Source of the DNA: Cycas panzhihuaensis
Taxonomy: Eukaryota > Cycadophyta
Assembly (NCBI GenBank): GCA_023213395.1
Contig: CM041465.1
Coordinates: 63,309,741-63,373,740, forward strand
Reading direction: 5' to 3'
Length of the DNA: 64,000 nt
The position numbers and the translations under genes are program-made. The notes under the pieces are model-generated. The model saw only the letters and a list, made by a program, of their open reading frames with translations, had not been told where the DNA came from and ran no database searches. Below, piece by piece: positions 45,524-57,920 of this stretch (its first letter is position 1; every line of letters begins with the position of its first letter).

Positions 45524-46700
45524 TCACACATAAAACTTCTTAAGGAACTTTCCATTAACAGCTTTCTCAAATTCAAGCCCTTCTAGGGTGGCTATCCTAT
45601 AGGCACCATTATCGAGGGATTCGATAATGACGAAAGGACCAACCCATCGGGGTTTGAACTTGGTCAAATAGTCATGGAGATACTCAAGCTTGAGGATGTA
45701 GTCCCCAGGAAACAAAGGGCGGGAATGAAGATGTTTATCGTAGGCCCTTTGTGAGCGGGCTTTGGATGCTAGGTTAGCCTGATATGTGGCTAAGCGTCTC
45801 TCATCCAAAGCTTCGAGGTCCAATAGGCGAGCCTTACGGATCGACTCTTCATTGATGAAACCTCGAAGGGAGACTCGCAAGGAAGGAATCTCCACCTCCA
45901 GCAGGAGTACCGCCTCAGTACCGTAGACTAGGGAGAACGGGGTCATTCCTGTGGTGGAATGAATAGAGGTACGGTAAGCCCACAAGGTGGAGGGCAACTG
46001 AAGGTGCCAATCCTTTTGGGATTGAGCAACGGTTTTCTTGAGGATGTTGACGAGAGTCTTGTTAAAAGACTCCACTTGGCCATTTGCCCGAGGGTAGTAA
46101 GAGGAGGAAGTCTTATGAGAAATTTTAAACTTTTCACAAAGCTCATCCATCTCCTTATTATAGAAAAGAGTTCCATTGTCAGTGATTAGGACGTTCAGAA
46201 TCCCAAAATGGCAAATGATGTGTTGGTAAACGAACGTGGTGATCATTTTACCAGGGGTAGTGATTAAGGGGATGGCCTCCGCCCACTTAGTGAAATACTC
46301 TATGGCAGTCAAGATAAACTTGTGCTACGATGACGAAGGTGGGGAGATAGCCCCAATGAGGTCTAGTCCCCACTGAGCGAAAGGCCATGGCGAAACAATA
46401 GGATGCAGGGCCTCGGAAGGCACACGGGAAATGTTGGCATGTTCTTGACATCGCTGACATTTCAGAGCAAAAGCGTGAGCATCCTTAAAGAGGGACGGCC
46501 AAAAATAGCCCATGCGAAGGATCCTCTGAGCCATAGACTAGCCCCCAAAGTGACCTCCACAAATGCTGTGGTGGCATTCGCAAGTGGCACAGTCACCTTC
46601 GGTGGTGACACAATGAGGAGGATCCCATCGAAGGACCTCTTGTACAATACCTCATCCATGAGGAGGTATTACCTGGGAGAAGTTCGGATACGAGATCTAA
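45524..46700 (-). pseudogene. Integrase of E6
   Basis: Inserts the element cDNA into the genome. The N-terminal zinc-binding module ends CQRCQEHANISRVPSEALHP. The core has WGLDLIGAI (first Asp), LTAIEYFTKWAEAIPL, LITDNGTLFYNK (second Asp) and NGQVESFNKTL (Glu), so the DDE triad is present. The C-terminal module reads FKPRWVGPFVIIESLDNGAY and ends VNGKFLKKFYV. From 46312 to the stop the frame is open (262 residues). A stop interrupts the reading upstream of MAQRILRMGYFWPS (CAG to TAG) and another lies between the two main frames near 46320. The gene is the last of the pol unit. Confidence 0.85.
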
Positions 46701-47400
46701 CTTTGCTACTAGCGTCGGGGTGGTATTGCTGCTGCGTAAGATACCGCACTATGTCACCGTACCACTCATTGCCGATGAGCGGATGAGGAGAAGCTCCCTG
46801 AATCGCCAAGATAGACTCATCACGGAGAGAGTCGTCAATGGGGGCACCAAAGGAGTTAGGGATAGGGACATCCGCGAGTTGCTCGTCCACTATCATTTCC
46901 TTCTTTGATTTCTAATTAACGATATGGAGATCAAATTCTTGGAGTAGGATGACCCAACAACCAGCCCTACCCGTCAAATCTGAACAAGTTAGTAAGTATC
47001 GCAAGGGATCACATTGAACGATCACCTTGGTGGTGTTGCCGAGCAAGTAGTGCCTAAACTTCTTAGTCGCATGGACCAAGGAGAGGCACTCCTTCTCGGT
47101 GGGGGAATAGTTAAGCTCAGTAGCCACAAGAGTGCAACTGATGAAATATATAGCTCTCTTAGTTCCTGAGTCATCCTCCTGAGCTAGCATAGTGCCCAAG
47201 GATTCATTAGTCGTTGAGGTGTATAGGATGAAGGGCCTATCGAATCGGGGAGGCACCAACGTAGGAGCAGAAGCTAGGGCTTCCTTAAGTCCTTCGAGGG
47301 CCTTTTGGGTCTTGTCAGACCAGGCAAAAAGAGCTCCCTTCTTCAATAGGTTCGTGAGGGGTTTAGTGCTCATAGCAAAATCGGCTAAGAAGCGCCTAAG
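46701..47400 (-). pseudogene. Native RNase H of E6 and linker to integrase
   Basis: The frame 46912-47373 reads LLKKGALFAWSDKTQKALEG (end of the RT connection), then RPFILYTSTTNESLGTMLAQ, SPTEKECLSLVHATKKFRHY and VIVQCDPLRYLL. In a working gypsy RNase H the first catalytic residue is Asp at Y-T-D; here it is Ser (YTS), as in E2. The Glu (TEKE) and the second Asp (QCD) remain. Loss of the native site fits the presence of a second RNase H downstream. The linker to integrase holds SFGAPIDDSL and GNEWYGDIVRYL. Confidence 0.8.
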
Positions 47401-47469
47401 AAAACCAAGCCTCCCTAGAAACGACTTGATCTATCGTTGAGTTCTAGGTGGAAGCATGTCAAGGATCGC

Positions 47470-48230
47470 CCTGACTTTGTTAGGGTCAATCTGAATTCCT
47501 TATTTGGATACAAGGAAACCAAGGAGTTTACCCGAGGTAACGGCAAACACACACTTGAGAGGATTTAAACTGACGTGATACTTGCGGCATCGTGAAAAGA
47601 TGACGTGCAAGTCGGAAGGGTGATGGACCCTAACGCGGGAGAGACCCATCATATCGTCCATGAAGACCTCCAACGTGTTATCAATGAGGTCATGGAAAAT
47701 GAAATGCATGGCTCTTTGGTAAGTAGCACCTACATTCTTGAGGCCAAAGGGCATCGCCTTGTAGGTGAAGGTACCCTAAGGAGTAGTGAAGGCCGTCTTA
47801 TGGCAGTCTTCGGGAGAAATCTGAATTTGGTTATAGCCAGAGAAGCCATCCATTAAAGACATTACTTCAAAGCCGGTGGTGCGATCAATAATTTGGTCGA
47901 GGAAGGGTAACGGAAAATTGTCCTTGAGACAAGCGTTATTGATGTCACGAAAATTGACACAGACATGACACCCTGCTCTTTTAGCAACGGGGACAATGTT
48001 AGAGACCCACTTAGGGTAGTCGATGGAAGTAATAAGCCCAGCATCTAGAAGCTTCTCAACCTCCATTTTGACGGGAGAAGAGAGCTTCGGGTGAAGGGGA
48101 CGCTACTTCGCATGTATGCGCCGTGAAGGGTGGTGAGGTTATGAGTAACAATCGAGGGGTCGATTCCCTTTATGTCAGCATAATCCCACGCGAACACGTC
48201 TTGGAACTCCTGGAACAGAAGGGAGTACTC
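47470..48230 (-). pseudogene. Reverse transcriptase of E6
   Basis: Copies the element RNA into DNA. The N-terminal approach reads FQEFQDVFAWDYADIKGIDP, typical of the Tat/Athila branch. Then KMEVEKLLDAGLI, VAKRAGCHVCVNFRDINNAC, DGFSGYNQIQISPEDCHKTA, a stop where Trp is expected (TTP-stop-GTF), MPFGLKNVGATYQRAMHFIF, and the catalytic box as VFMDDMM, where most gypsy elements have YVDD. It ends SGKLLGFLVSK. The two Asp of the box are kept. One Trp-to-stop and a few other stops prevent a full-length product. Confidence 0.85.
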
Positions 48231-49105
48231 CCTTATCTCATCAGGGGAACATTCCAACCTGACCTTAATGACCCTACACGGGGCCAAGACTATGTCTTGA
48301 GTTGCCCCCATGCACATGACATTGCCCTCCTCGAAGTGGAGAGGGGCAAGATCAACAGGAGGAGGAGGAATAGGAGATGGGATCAGATCGACAAGCGTGG
48401 ATCTGATCGCAAGGATCTTCTGATGACCAAGCCGGTGGTGACCAGAAGGCAAGTTAGGCGCAAGGCCCGCTAGATGCTCAAGCAGGGCTTCGTCATCCTC
48501 GAAGTAATCTACCCCATGGATGGCCTTACTTCCAGTAGAGGAAGCACTGGAGGGAGTAAGAGCAATGGGACTGTGATGGTCATCGGGTTGCTCAACTTCC
48601 TCGCGGGAATCTGAAGGAAAGCCAAGAAGATGCTCCTCGGAAGGAGCAAAAGGTAATTCTTCAAAGTCATTACCTATGGGGGGTAATGAAGAAGAAGAAC
48701 TGACGACGGGTGGGTCAACACGAGCGATGATGTAGCACATGCATGAATAGCTAGCCTCACCAACGAGAGAGGTTCTAGGCGGGGACCTAGAACGAGACGG
48801 GTGCAACCTACTGGCGCGGAGGAAAGAGACGGGGTGAGACAATCCTCATCTTCGTCGAGTGACTCATCGTCACTAAACGAAGCAAGGTACCCGTAACTCC
48901 CAATGCCAATAGGGGCGAACCGCGTGAGACTAGGGGAAGAAGATGTGGGATCTTCTTCAGATGGGTTAGGTATACCAATAGAGCAAGCCGAGGCATGCGT
49001 GGAAGGACCTGGGTTTGCCGAACTGGTAGAACGAGTTTGTTTGGTAAATGGGCGTTTGCAGGGAATCACTCTCATTCATCCGTCGTGGACGAATTTAAGT
49101 TGTCC
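48231..49105 (-). pseudogene. Protease-RT linker of E6
   Basis: A long, acidic and Ser/Pro-rich spacer with LTRFAPIGIGSYGYLASFSD, GVDYFEDDEALLEHLAGLAP and HFEEGNVMCMGATQDIVLAP, each found again in E5. No known domain. It probably separates protease from RT in the polyprotein. Confidence 0.65.
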
Positions 49106-49880
49106 CTAAAGAGTCGAGCACACGGCTCCCATTTGATCGAGCCATGGATGGCCTAGAAGGAGGTTGTAATCCACGTCAACATCGAGGACAACAACGTCGG
49201 CAAGAATGGTCTTGCCCTCAAGGGTGAGCGGAATCGCAACAGATCCCAAAGGGGTCTTCTCGCTACCATCATAACCTTTGCATTGCCAGGGAACAGGTTC
49301 CAAGGTGGAGATACCAAGCTCTTGCATGACACGCAAGGGCATGGTATTGATAGAAGAACCGTTGTCGACAACAGTCCTTTGAAGGGTACAATCAGGCGTA
49401 TCGATAGTGATAGTGAATGGGAAGTTCCACTGATGTTCCCTTTCACCGGCGGGAGGAAGATCCTTAGGATCAAATGAGATAACGGGTCCACAACCTTGGG
49501 TGACACCCAAAGCGTGGACAGGCGCATCACTTGATCCTAAAGATTCCAGGAGGAGGGCCCACTCTCGGGACAACTCCTCAGAACATCCATCAAGGACATT
49601 CCTATGGCGACCGTATGGAGCTCGTCCACGACGGAGAAGGGCTTACCCTTCATGGTAGGTTGGGTAAGTGCCCTTCAGAAATCGTAATGACCTAGGCATA
49701 CAGGAATAACCTTAGGAAAGAGAGGGATTTCCGGAGGAAGGTTCTCCAGAAGAGGGTCGGAAGGAGTGGAAGAACAAGAAGCTCCCGCTGCTTCCTTGGC
49801 GGCTTGAGATCACGTAAGGGCATAAGTAGCAGTTGCTTCAAGCAACTGGATCACCTTCTTTCCCTTGTTCCGGGGTCACG
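49106..49880 (-). pseudogene. Aspartic protease of E6
   Basis: The open frame 49106-49573 reads PFTITIDTPDCTLQRTVVDN then GSSINTMPLRVMQELGISTL, followed by CKGYDGSEKTPLGSVAIPLT and VDVDYNLLLGHPWLDQMGA. The active site is D-N-G, as in E3. The upstream part (KKVVQLLEA, KGKPFSVVDELHTVAIGMSL, MDVLRSC) is in a second frame with stops. It lies directly after gag. Confidence 0.8.
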
Positions 49881-49985
49881 AAGGTGACGGGGTGCGACGG
49901 CTAGGAGAACGAGAGGAGGAAGATGAGTTCTGGGCACCCTTCCTTTGTCGTGGGAAGGACGAGGATCAGGCGATCTTCCTCGATT

Positions 49986-52181
49986 TCAGTTGTTCTTGGC
50001 TTGGGTGTTGCGATCACGTTCCCCATGTTTAGGGAACAGATCCTTATGAACCAGTTGATCCAAATTAGGCCTTGAGGCCCATTTGGGAGAAGAATCGAGT
50101 CGAGGGGCATCCTTAGGATGCTGGGCCCTACGATGCAAATCATCGTGGAAGCACTCCCCATGAATGGAGCACCACTTCTTCTCAAGCGGAGGGTCAGACC
50201 TTCTCGCTTGTGAGGACTGGGCGTTCTCATTCCTAGGGAGAGGAGCTTGGGTTGTTTGTTGGACTTGTTTATTGGATGTAGGGGATGAAGGAGCTTGAAG
50301 CTTGAGTTCCTTCATCCTACGCTCAAATGAGCATATGGCTGATGTGAGAGGGTCTAAAGTCCTCTCAGTCGGATGAGAGGAAGACCGGGTAGGTTGGGAA
50401 TGTTTGGTATCTTTAGTTGGGGGTGGTGCCTCATGGCGCTGTGAGGGCTTAAGAGGTTTCTTGAGACCAGCTTGGATCTCAATAGCCTCCAACGCCAAAC
50501 ACTTAGCGATCGCGGAGTCACATGTGGTCGCCCCCATCTTGAGGACTTCCACATGAACTTCAGGACGAAGTGCGTTGATGAAAAGGTCTCGCTTCAACTC
50601 ATCGGGCAATGTTGCCTTAGTGGAGTGAAGCAAGTCATGGAATCGCCATACAAAGTCATGATTCATCTCGTCGTGACCTTGTTTGAGCAAAAGAAGCGAC
50701 TTCATTTCGCTCTCGAATGGACAGGCTACATCAAAATAGCTGATGAACTCATCCACCAATTGCTGGAATGAATGGATAGAATGGGCAGGGAGATAGTAGA
50801 ACCACTTGAGGGCATCACCCTGTAGGGATCGTGGGAATAATTTCATTAAAATGTGGTCGTAAGCCAAGTAATCGATGCATGCCATAGAAAAACTATGCAC
50901 ATGCTCTGCATGGTCTTGTGACAAAGTTCTATCGAATCTAGGAACTTCAGGGCGATGAGGTAGCAAGTTGGTTCTTAACGCCTCAACGGAAAGAGGTGTT
51001 GACCTAAAGTCCATGAAGGAGTGTGCCCTTGCCTAGACCGTAGGATCAACGAATGTCATAGTAGGTAATGAACAAGGAGCGGATGGGGGTGGAACACCCA
51101 TCCCTCCTTGAGGAAATGCCCCTTGCTGAAAAGAGGCGTAGGGGTAGGTGCCTTGGAAGGGAGTCGGATTCCCTTGCGAAGGCACGACAGATGGGATTGC
51201 ATTGGATGAAAGGCAAGACGGATGTAGAACCGGGTTCTATCCATATGGGCCACCCATAGGTGGAGTGACCCTATATGGGTGTAGCGGGTCCACCCCATAC
51301 ACTGGGAAACCGCTTCCTCTACCCTGCCCCCAAGGCTGAGAAGTATACCCTGGGGGAACATAGAAGGAAGCACCAATGTGTTGGTTTTGAGGATGTGTGG
51401 GAGCGGATCCCACATGACTAGTGGTCGGGATGCTAGTAGAACCAAAGAGCTCACTAGGAGCAACATGTGCCACATTAGGGGATGGCACATTGGTTTGATT
51501 ATGGACGGGTATGCTAACCTTCAATTGAGGGAAAGACACACCATGGGGAGATCCTGAAACACTAGGACCTCGATGAGAAATAGAAGGCACGACACATGCC
51601 CCCACTGTGGGAATAGGAAAGGAGTGGGACACGTGCATAGGCACAAAGGGATTTGTTGTCAAAGGAAGAGTAGATGAGGATGAGGCATGCGGGGGAGGAA
51701 CGGAAGAGGAAGAGGCTCCTCCACGGAGGGCACCCTCAAGCCATCCAGGACGTGGTTACAAGCATGTCGCGCGGCGACACTCATTGAGAACTTCAACTAT
51801 ATCAATGGGGGGAGTCCCTACATACTCGTAAGAGGTAATTGGGACCTCGAACAAAGTAGGTTCCTCATAATGTTCCTCATAAGAGTCACCAACTATGTGG
51901 CAAGTCTCAAGAGGAATAGATCCTTCTACGGCGTGGGTAGAGGGATGGACATCAAGTGAGAGGTGTTGGTCACTTAGGTAATAAAGGGGTACGTCACCCT
52001 CTTGGGTGGACCTGGGAATAGAGGAAGGAAAAGCATGGGTTTCTAAGGTTGAAGTGTGGTAGGCCCAATCGGAAGAGTATCCCTCCATAGTCAGATCAGA
52101 ATCTGACGAAAGAAGAGAATGATACTTGGGGTCTTCTAACAGTGGAGGTAGACCACGCAAACGACAAGAAAAGCGTCGCAT
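49986..52181 (-). pseudogene. Gag of E6
   Basis: Long Gag, about 700 residues if read through. The earliest Met is at 52181; the Met at 52088 (MEGYSSDWAYH) is the one shared with E3 and E5. The N-terminal half is Pro/Ser-rich and low in complexity (TSHVGSAPTHPQNQ, PPGYTSQPWG). The conserved core (50990-50450) starts SMACIDYLAYDHILMKLFPR and has GDALKWFYYLPAHSIHSFQQ. The zinc motif reads CSIHGECFHDDLHRR, so the last Cys of C-x2-H-x4-H-x4-C is Arg. In-frame stops include a CAA-to-TAA and a CAG-to-TAG. Otherwise one frame is kept from 52181 to 49986. Confidence 0.8.
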
Positions 52182-52329
52182 GCGAGATCAACCGACAATG
52201 TTAGGGAAAAGGAAAAGGCACACACGCATTGGGGGATGCCTAACGTAGAGATCGAAATAGGTAAAAAAGGATCACAAGAAGGTAGCGAAACCAACGGAAG
52301 AGAGCGGAAGCTATCTCCCCATCGGGCAG

Positions 52330-52347
52330 CCCCCAAGATGGTCGCCA
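52330..52347 (-). promoter_or_regulatory. Primer-binding site of E6
   Basis: The minus strand reads TGGCGACCATCTTGGGGG one base after the 5' LTR. The first nine bases fit an Arg tRNA ending TGGTCGCCA. The same position and start are in E3 and E5. Confidence 0.7.
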
Positions 52348-52348
52348 A

Positions 52349-54865
52349 AGGACGCTGGCTGCTGTGATAGCTACCTAACTGATAGGTGTGGTGAGAGTGG
52401 GTGGTGATACAACTGAAGGCGGAACCTATGAGAAAAATAGTTACCACGCAGAGCCCCTCGTGCGCCGGAGCACGAGTTCAGGATTTGCAATGGAGTATGG
52501 CTACTAACAAGTGATCCTCCACCACTTCGAACAAAGGGTGAAGATGCGTAGGGAAAACCTGGGTTGACCTAGGGACAGGACCCTCCCACCCTTGGGTGGC
52601 CGGAAGAGGAAGGAGAAGATCCAAGGAGAATAAATCAGGAGTGTGCCTAAGCAAGCTAACCAGGAACCCAAGCGACACGGGAGGCAAGGAACTTATGCGG
52701 CTAAGAGGAAAAGAGGAAAGGTAGAGAAGGGGGGTTCCTACGACCTTTCCTATAGGTATCAAAAATGCATGTAATAAAACAAATGAAACATAACCAAATA
52801 CAAGACTAAATTTCCCTTTTACTCTTCAATGTGTTAATTACTAAGAAGAAACCAAAAGGAAAAAAGGTAGCAAGGTAGAGTAAGACGTGCACCTGGACCG
52901 AGAGCGTGCGTGACGAAGGCCTTCTCGAAGGGCACCAAGCTACTCCACATGACGCGTTGGATGCGGGGTGTTGCGGTGGATTGAAAAGGGGCTCCCTTAC
53001 CTTCCCCGGAAAAAACACCAAATGCGATGCCAAGGAAAGAGAGGAAGCAAATGCTAGTAAATGAAGAAGTGCGAGAGTACGACGTACATGAGGGCACTTA
53101 CCGACAATGGGGCTAACGGACAATATCCTCCACGCTCCCCAAGTACCTGCAAGTAATGGCAACCTCTCCCTTCCCGGAGGAAGGATACTAACATGCAATA
53201 CAAGATTCTAACAATATATGTCTAAATAGTACAAGTATGAATCTAAATACACGTGTTAGTATCAATCCAACAATGAAAGTACGTAAAAGAAAGTAACCAA
53301 AGCAAAGGTAAATGATCGGTAAGCCTCGGAGCGGCCCACCTCCCGCAAATGATACCCTAACCTCCCCCCAAGAGCCACAAGGCAGCGAGGGCAAGGCCAA
53401 GAGCAAGGGCTGGAAACGACAACAAGGAGGCAACGAGGGGCCAAGGAAAACCTACGGCAAACCGGGATGCTATGAGGAGCAAACCGGGCATCCAGGAAGA
53501 AAGTTAGGCAAAGACTAGCGGTTGGGACTTATGTAAGTTGCCCAAATCTGAATAAAGGTCCTCAAATCAGCACTGCAACTTGTGACAACGCTGGTTTGAG
53601 CAGCCAAAAGAGGGCCTACAAACCCTTGTTTGTGTGCCAAGGATAGCACAGGGCGAGAGGAGGATTTGGGGGGCTTAGAGCCTCTTAGGGAGCGTGGAAG
53701 GTGGTACGGAATCCACCCAGCTCCTTCCCAAAGCCTATGCCAACCCTCAACGCCACTGCCTTGAGTAGCAAACGTAGGCAAGAGGCACAAAGACAATGAC
53801 AAAACATCCCACTAAAAGGAAAAGAACCAAACTCACAAGGACAAGTAAGGAGCAAGTAAGATGGAGCATTAATATCACAAGAAAAACCATGTAAATCAAG
53901 AAATACCTGAGTGAGGGAGGCAAGGGACTTGCCTCAGCCAAGGAGCAGTGAAGAGGGGCTGAGAAATCAGCCCAGATCTGGAGTGCAGCAGGTTTGGGAC
54001 CCTACTAAGGAGGTTGGAAGGGAAACACCTACACTTGGAGCACTTGTGGACTGCCTAGGCAAAGATCTACTGGAACCTCTCCAAGGGGCCCTCTCCAAGG
54101 TGCATGAGGGGCTGGGAGAATGTCCTAGCCACACCAAAGGAGAGCAGGGCACTGTAGGAGGGGCGCAGGTCCTGTGATAGTAGCAGAGCAGCAGGGAAGA
54201 GCAGAGCACAGTAATGTTTCTTTTAGGAGCAATTCAAGAATGAGCAAAAAAGTTCCAAAAATGAGTAATTCATGCCTTAAATAGCCAATCTAAACCCTAA
54301 AGCAAACGATTAGGGCGTGGCTGGGAGAGAGTTGAGTCGCGATCCACGTGGCAGTTTCGCAATAAATGCGAAATTGCCATGGCGGATTTTAAAAAATAAA
54401 TTATAACAGTCGTACGAACCTAGAGGCCAAAATAAAGTTATGCCACCTAGGTCAAAGTGATGACAAAAAGGGCCAATGAGGGCTGAAACACCTACCCGGG
54501 GGTGAACAAGCCAACAAACGGGTCCAATAGAGCAAAAATAGGGCTTGAATAGAGTGGCAAGTCAACCAAAGGATGATGGGTCATCACACGGGCAGAGGTG
54601 GCATAAACCTAGTGGATCTTGAAGCGAGGAGGGCAGATGCGGGAAGTGAAGTGGCCACCAGGGTGCCACACTCGCTAGGAGTATGCCCCTGCTATAGTCG
54701 TCATAGGCTAAAATAAGTGTGAACGATGACGAAGTTGCCCACGAAGCCGCACACATGCAGACATGCAAGCAAATACTCATCAAATGAAAGCGATGACAAT
54801 GCGAGAAACATACCTACACTTACCTGAGTCGGTGATTCCGTATCCATTCCCTAAGTCGGGAAACA
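52349..54865 (-). repeat. 5' LTR of E6
   Basis: Matches 40496-43011 along its length. It starts AGGACGC on the plus strand, where the other copy has TGGACGC, and ends GTCGGGAAACA. A TATA-like CTATTTAAGGC (minus strand) is at about 54274-54284, the likely promoter region. Confidence 0.87.
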
Positions 54866-56300
54866 AGACTTTGAGATATACTTCCCAACCATGAGGGCAT
54901 GGAAATAGAAATCCCCTTCATGTCTATGGAGTGGATTCCCTCCACCCATATGGAATTACACCACCCACAGGTGGACCATATGGGCAAAACTCTATTTTAC
55001 ACTCATATGTTTCATCTTCGTGGGTCACCTCATATGTGGTGCCTTCACAAAGAGGACAAACTCCTCCTCAATGCTCCTTTCCCTAAGTCCTCTTTCAATA
55101 AGAGGCATATCATAAAGGGGGAATAGGTCCCTCTTACTTATTCACCTCTCTCTTAGTTCCTTCTCATCTAGGATTAGTCCCTTCCCATCAAGTGGGAGGA
55201 AATTCATATCTTCCCTTTAGTTAAACCTATAAAGAAGGATTTGGGTGTCCATGCCCACCTCCTCCTTCATCTTTCATTGACCCATCGACTCAACCAAGGG
55301 CCCATCCCTTCATTGACTGTAGGTGAACTCCTTTGTCCATCAAGGCATTAAGGACCAACTTACTGCCTCATCTCTCTTCCTAAGGCCCAACTAAGTATGT
55401 CAGGAGTTTCTCTATGGTATGTATTGATTATTGGGCCTATGATCACATCTTAATGAAACTTTTTCTACATTCCTCTTAGGGTGATGACCTTAAGTGCTTC
55501 TACCACCTCCCTGCTTGTTTGATTCATTTATTCCAACAACCTATGGATGAGTTCATCAATAATTTTGATGTTGCTTGTCCCTTTGAGAGTATAATAAAAG
55601 CCTTACTTTCCCTTAAACAAGTTCATGAGGAGATGAATCATGACTTTGTTAGGCACTTTCATGATCTCCTCCACTCCACAAAGGCCACATTGCTTGAGGA
55701 GTTGAAGAGGGATATCTTCATGAATGCCCTCTATCTCAAAGTACATGTTGAGGTCCTCAAAATGGGGGCAACAACATATGATTCTATCATAGCTAAGTGC
55801 TTGGCTCTTGAGGTTATTAAGATCTAAGAAGGTCTCAAGAAACCTCTCAAACTATCATAACGACAAGAGGCACCCCCTGCATCGCATGACATAAAATCCT
55901 ATCAATCACAAAAGTCTTCAACACACTCAATGGAGAAGACTTTGGATCCCTTGACCTCTACCGTATATTCTTTTTAGCATACAATAAAGGAGTTTAAGCT
56001 CCAAGCTCCTCCCTTATTGATAAACTCCCAAAGGCATGTCCATCAGGCCTTCTAAGCAGCACCTCTTAAGGATGGAAATACCCAATCCTCTCAAGCAAGG
56101 AATAGTAAGCCTTCCTTGGAAAAGAAGTGGTGCTCCATCCATGGTGACTTCTTTCATGAGGATATGCAATGTAGGGTGCAACATCCTAAACCTGTTCCAC
56201 ATCATGATTCCTCCTCAAGTAGGTGTCCAAGCCCAATATAAACTAGCCCATCTGTAGAGATCCCTTTCCCAAATATGAGGAATAAGATCAACATACCCAA
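54866..56300 (+). pseudogene. Gag of E5, part after E6
   Basis: Resumes with RYTSQP, then VYGVDSLHPYGITPPTGGPYG and, from about 55400, the Gag core (CIDYWAYDHILMKLF; an open stretch 55519-55827 with NNFDVACPFESIIKALLSLK). The zinc motif CSIHGDFFHEDMQC (about 56130-56171) keeps all four ligands. Many stops elsewhere. Confidence 0.78.
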
Positions 56301-56639
56301 CATAAAGGGAATTGAAATAGAAGAAGATCTCCTAATCCTCTTCCCACACAAGCTAAAGAGAATGGGACAAGAAGTTCTTCCTCTTCTTTTAGTTCTTGCC
56401 ATCGAATCCCTTTGCCTTCTTAATCCCAAAATAAGGGAAAGAGAGTCATCCAAATATTCAAGACCATACCCCTATATGTTCTAACTAGGTCTTAAGCAGC
56501 TAAGGAGGCCATAGGTACCTCTTCCTCTTCTCAACTTGATCCTCCCTTGGATAACCATACTTTTGAGATTCCTCCACTCACCAAGACCATTCCTGTCTGC
56601 CCAGGTCACTATGATTTCTGAAAGGTGCTTCCCTAACCA

Positions 56640-57200
56640 ACTAGGAAAGGAAAATCTTTCTAAATCATAGATGAGCTTCATATTGTGGATACCAGGATGT
56701 CCATGATAGACATCTTGAGGAGCTATCCAAAGCAACATGCTCTCCTTTTGGAGACTATAGGGTTGGTAGATGCATCCATCCAAGCTTTGAGTGTTGTCCT
56801 AAGTCAGGAGCCCATCATCTCTTTTGACCTTAAAGACCTCCCTCCGACCAATGAAAGGGAATTCTAATGACATTACCCTTTCACCATATCTATAGACACT
56901 CATGAGTGTACCGTTACAAGAATTTTTCCAGATAATAGTTCTTCCATTAATGTTATGCCTCTATACATCATGTAAGAGTTGGGCATAGTAGCTCTCGAGC
57001 TAGTTCTATGGCATTGCTGGGGCTACGATGATAGCGAGAAAATGACCTTAGGATCTATTTCTATCCCACTTACCCTCGAAGATAAAACCATCCTCACTTA
57101 TATCATTATCCTTGATGTAGATGTGGACTATAACCTTCTATTAGGATGTCCATGGATCGACTAGATAAGAGCCATGTATTTGTCCCATTGGGGATAACTC
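56640..57200 (+). pseudogene. Protease of E5
   Basis: Reads MSMIDILRSYPKQHALLLET, PFTISIDTHECTV-like text with differences, then PDNSSSINVMP, where the active-site Gly of D-N-G is Ser. The C-terminal part reads VDVDYNLLLGCPWID. Collinear with E6 and E3. Confidence 0.7.
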
Positions 57201-57278
57201 AAATTCATCCACGAAGGACAAATGAAAGTTACTTCTTGGGAGCCTCCTTCCATTAAATAATCACAGCAATCTCGTCAA

Positions 57279-57920
57279 ATGGTTCATGATCTAGTAAAGG
57301 GTAACAAAGGACCATCCACTCATGCTTCCACCTGCATGATTGATATTCCTATCACTTCCTACTCGGAGGAAGGACTTTCCTCTTCCTCTTCTAACCTTAT
57401 TTATTTTACCCATGTCGGTATAGGGAGTTATCGGTACCTCACTATTTTGAGTGACGTTGAGTCCAATGGTGAGGACGAGGACCTCCCTTATCGTATATCC
57501 CTCCTAAACACCTATAGGGAGCACTTACTTCATTCTAGGTCCCAACCTGGAAACCCTTCCATTGAGGAGCCTAATACTCCTACTGAGTCACACATAATCA
57601 TTCTTACCTCTTGTATGACCTCCCACACCACTTCATCATCCATCTCATCACCTTCCTTGGGTGATGAGGATAGGGGACCTCCTATTCCATGACATATAAT
57701 GATGCCCCCTGACTCTTCTAAAGAGTTGCTTGACTATATCAAGTGGTGGGTTGACCGTTATGGACCCATTTCTCCTCCTGCTTCTCGCTCCTCATCCTCT
57801 CCAAATATAACTATCCGTGATGTAGACTACTTTAAAAATGATGAGGTGCTTTTCAAGCATTTGGTAGGCTCCATGCCCAATCTCCCTCTTGGTCACCATA
57901 AGCTTGGTTACTGAAAGATC
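57279..57920 (+). pseudogene. Protease-RT linker of E5
   Basis: Contains YFTHVGIGSYRYLTILSDVE and DVDYFKNDEVLFKHLVGSMP, matching the E6 linker. Two longer open stretches (57279-57692, 57699-57914) are interrupted by a single stop. Confidence 0.65.

Larger units (their letters stand above)
40496..54865 (-). mobile_element. E6: nearly complete, young Tat-lineage retrotransposon nested in E5 gag
   Basis: It is 14,370 bp with LTRs of 2516 bp (40496-43011) and 2517 bp (52349-54865), roughly 95% identical by eye over the parts I compared. Minus-strand order: primer site, gag, protease, linker, RT, native RNase H, integrase, single 85-bp unit, opposite-strand gene, archaeal-type RNase H, 3' LTR. 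Each gene is collinear with the family but holds one or a few stops. The element lies precisely inside E5 gag. The flanking 5-mers (GTACC left, AGACT right) do not match, so the duplication has decayed or was altered. Confidence 0.9.

Noticed and set aside
46290-46312. Glu instead of Asp in AIEYFTKW of all three Tat integrases looked like a lost catalytic residue
   Set aside because: The first catalytic Asp of the integrase core is in GLDLI, upstream, and is present. The AI(D/E)YFTKW position is not catalytic, so nothing is lost.
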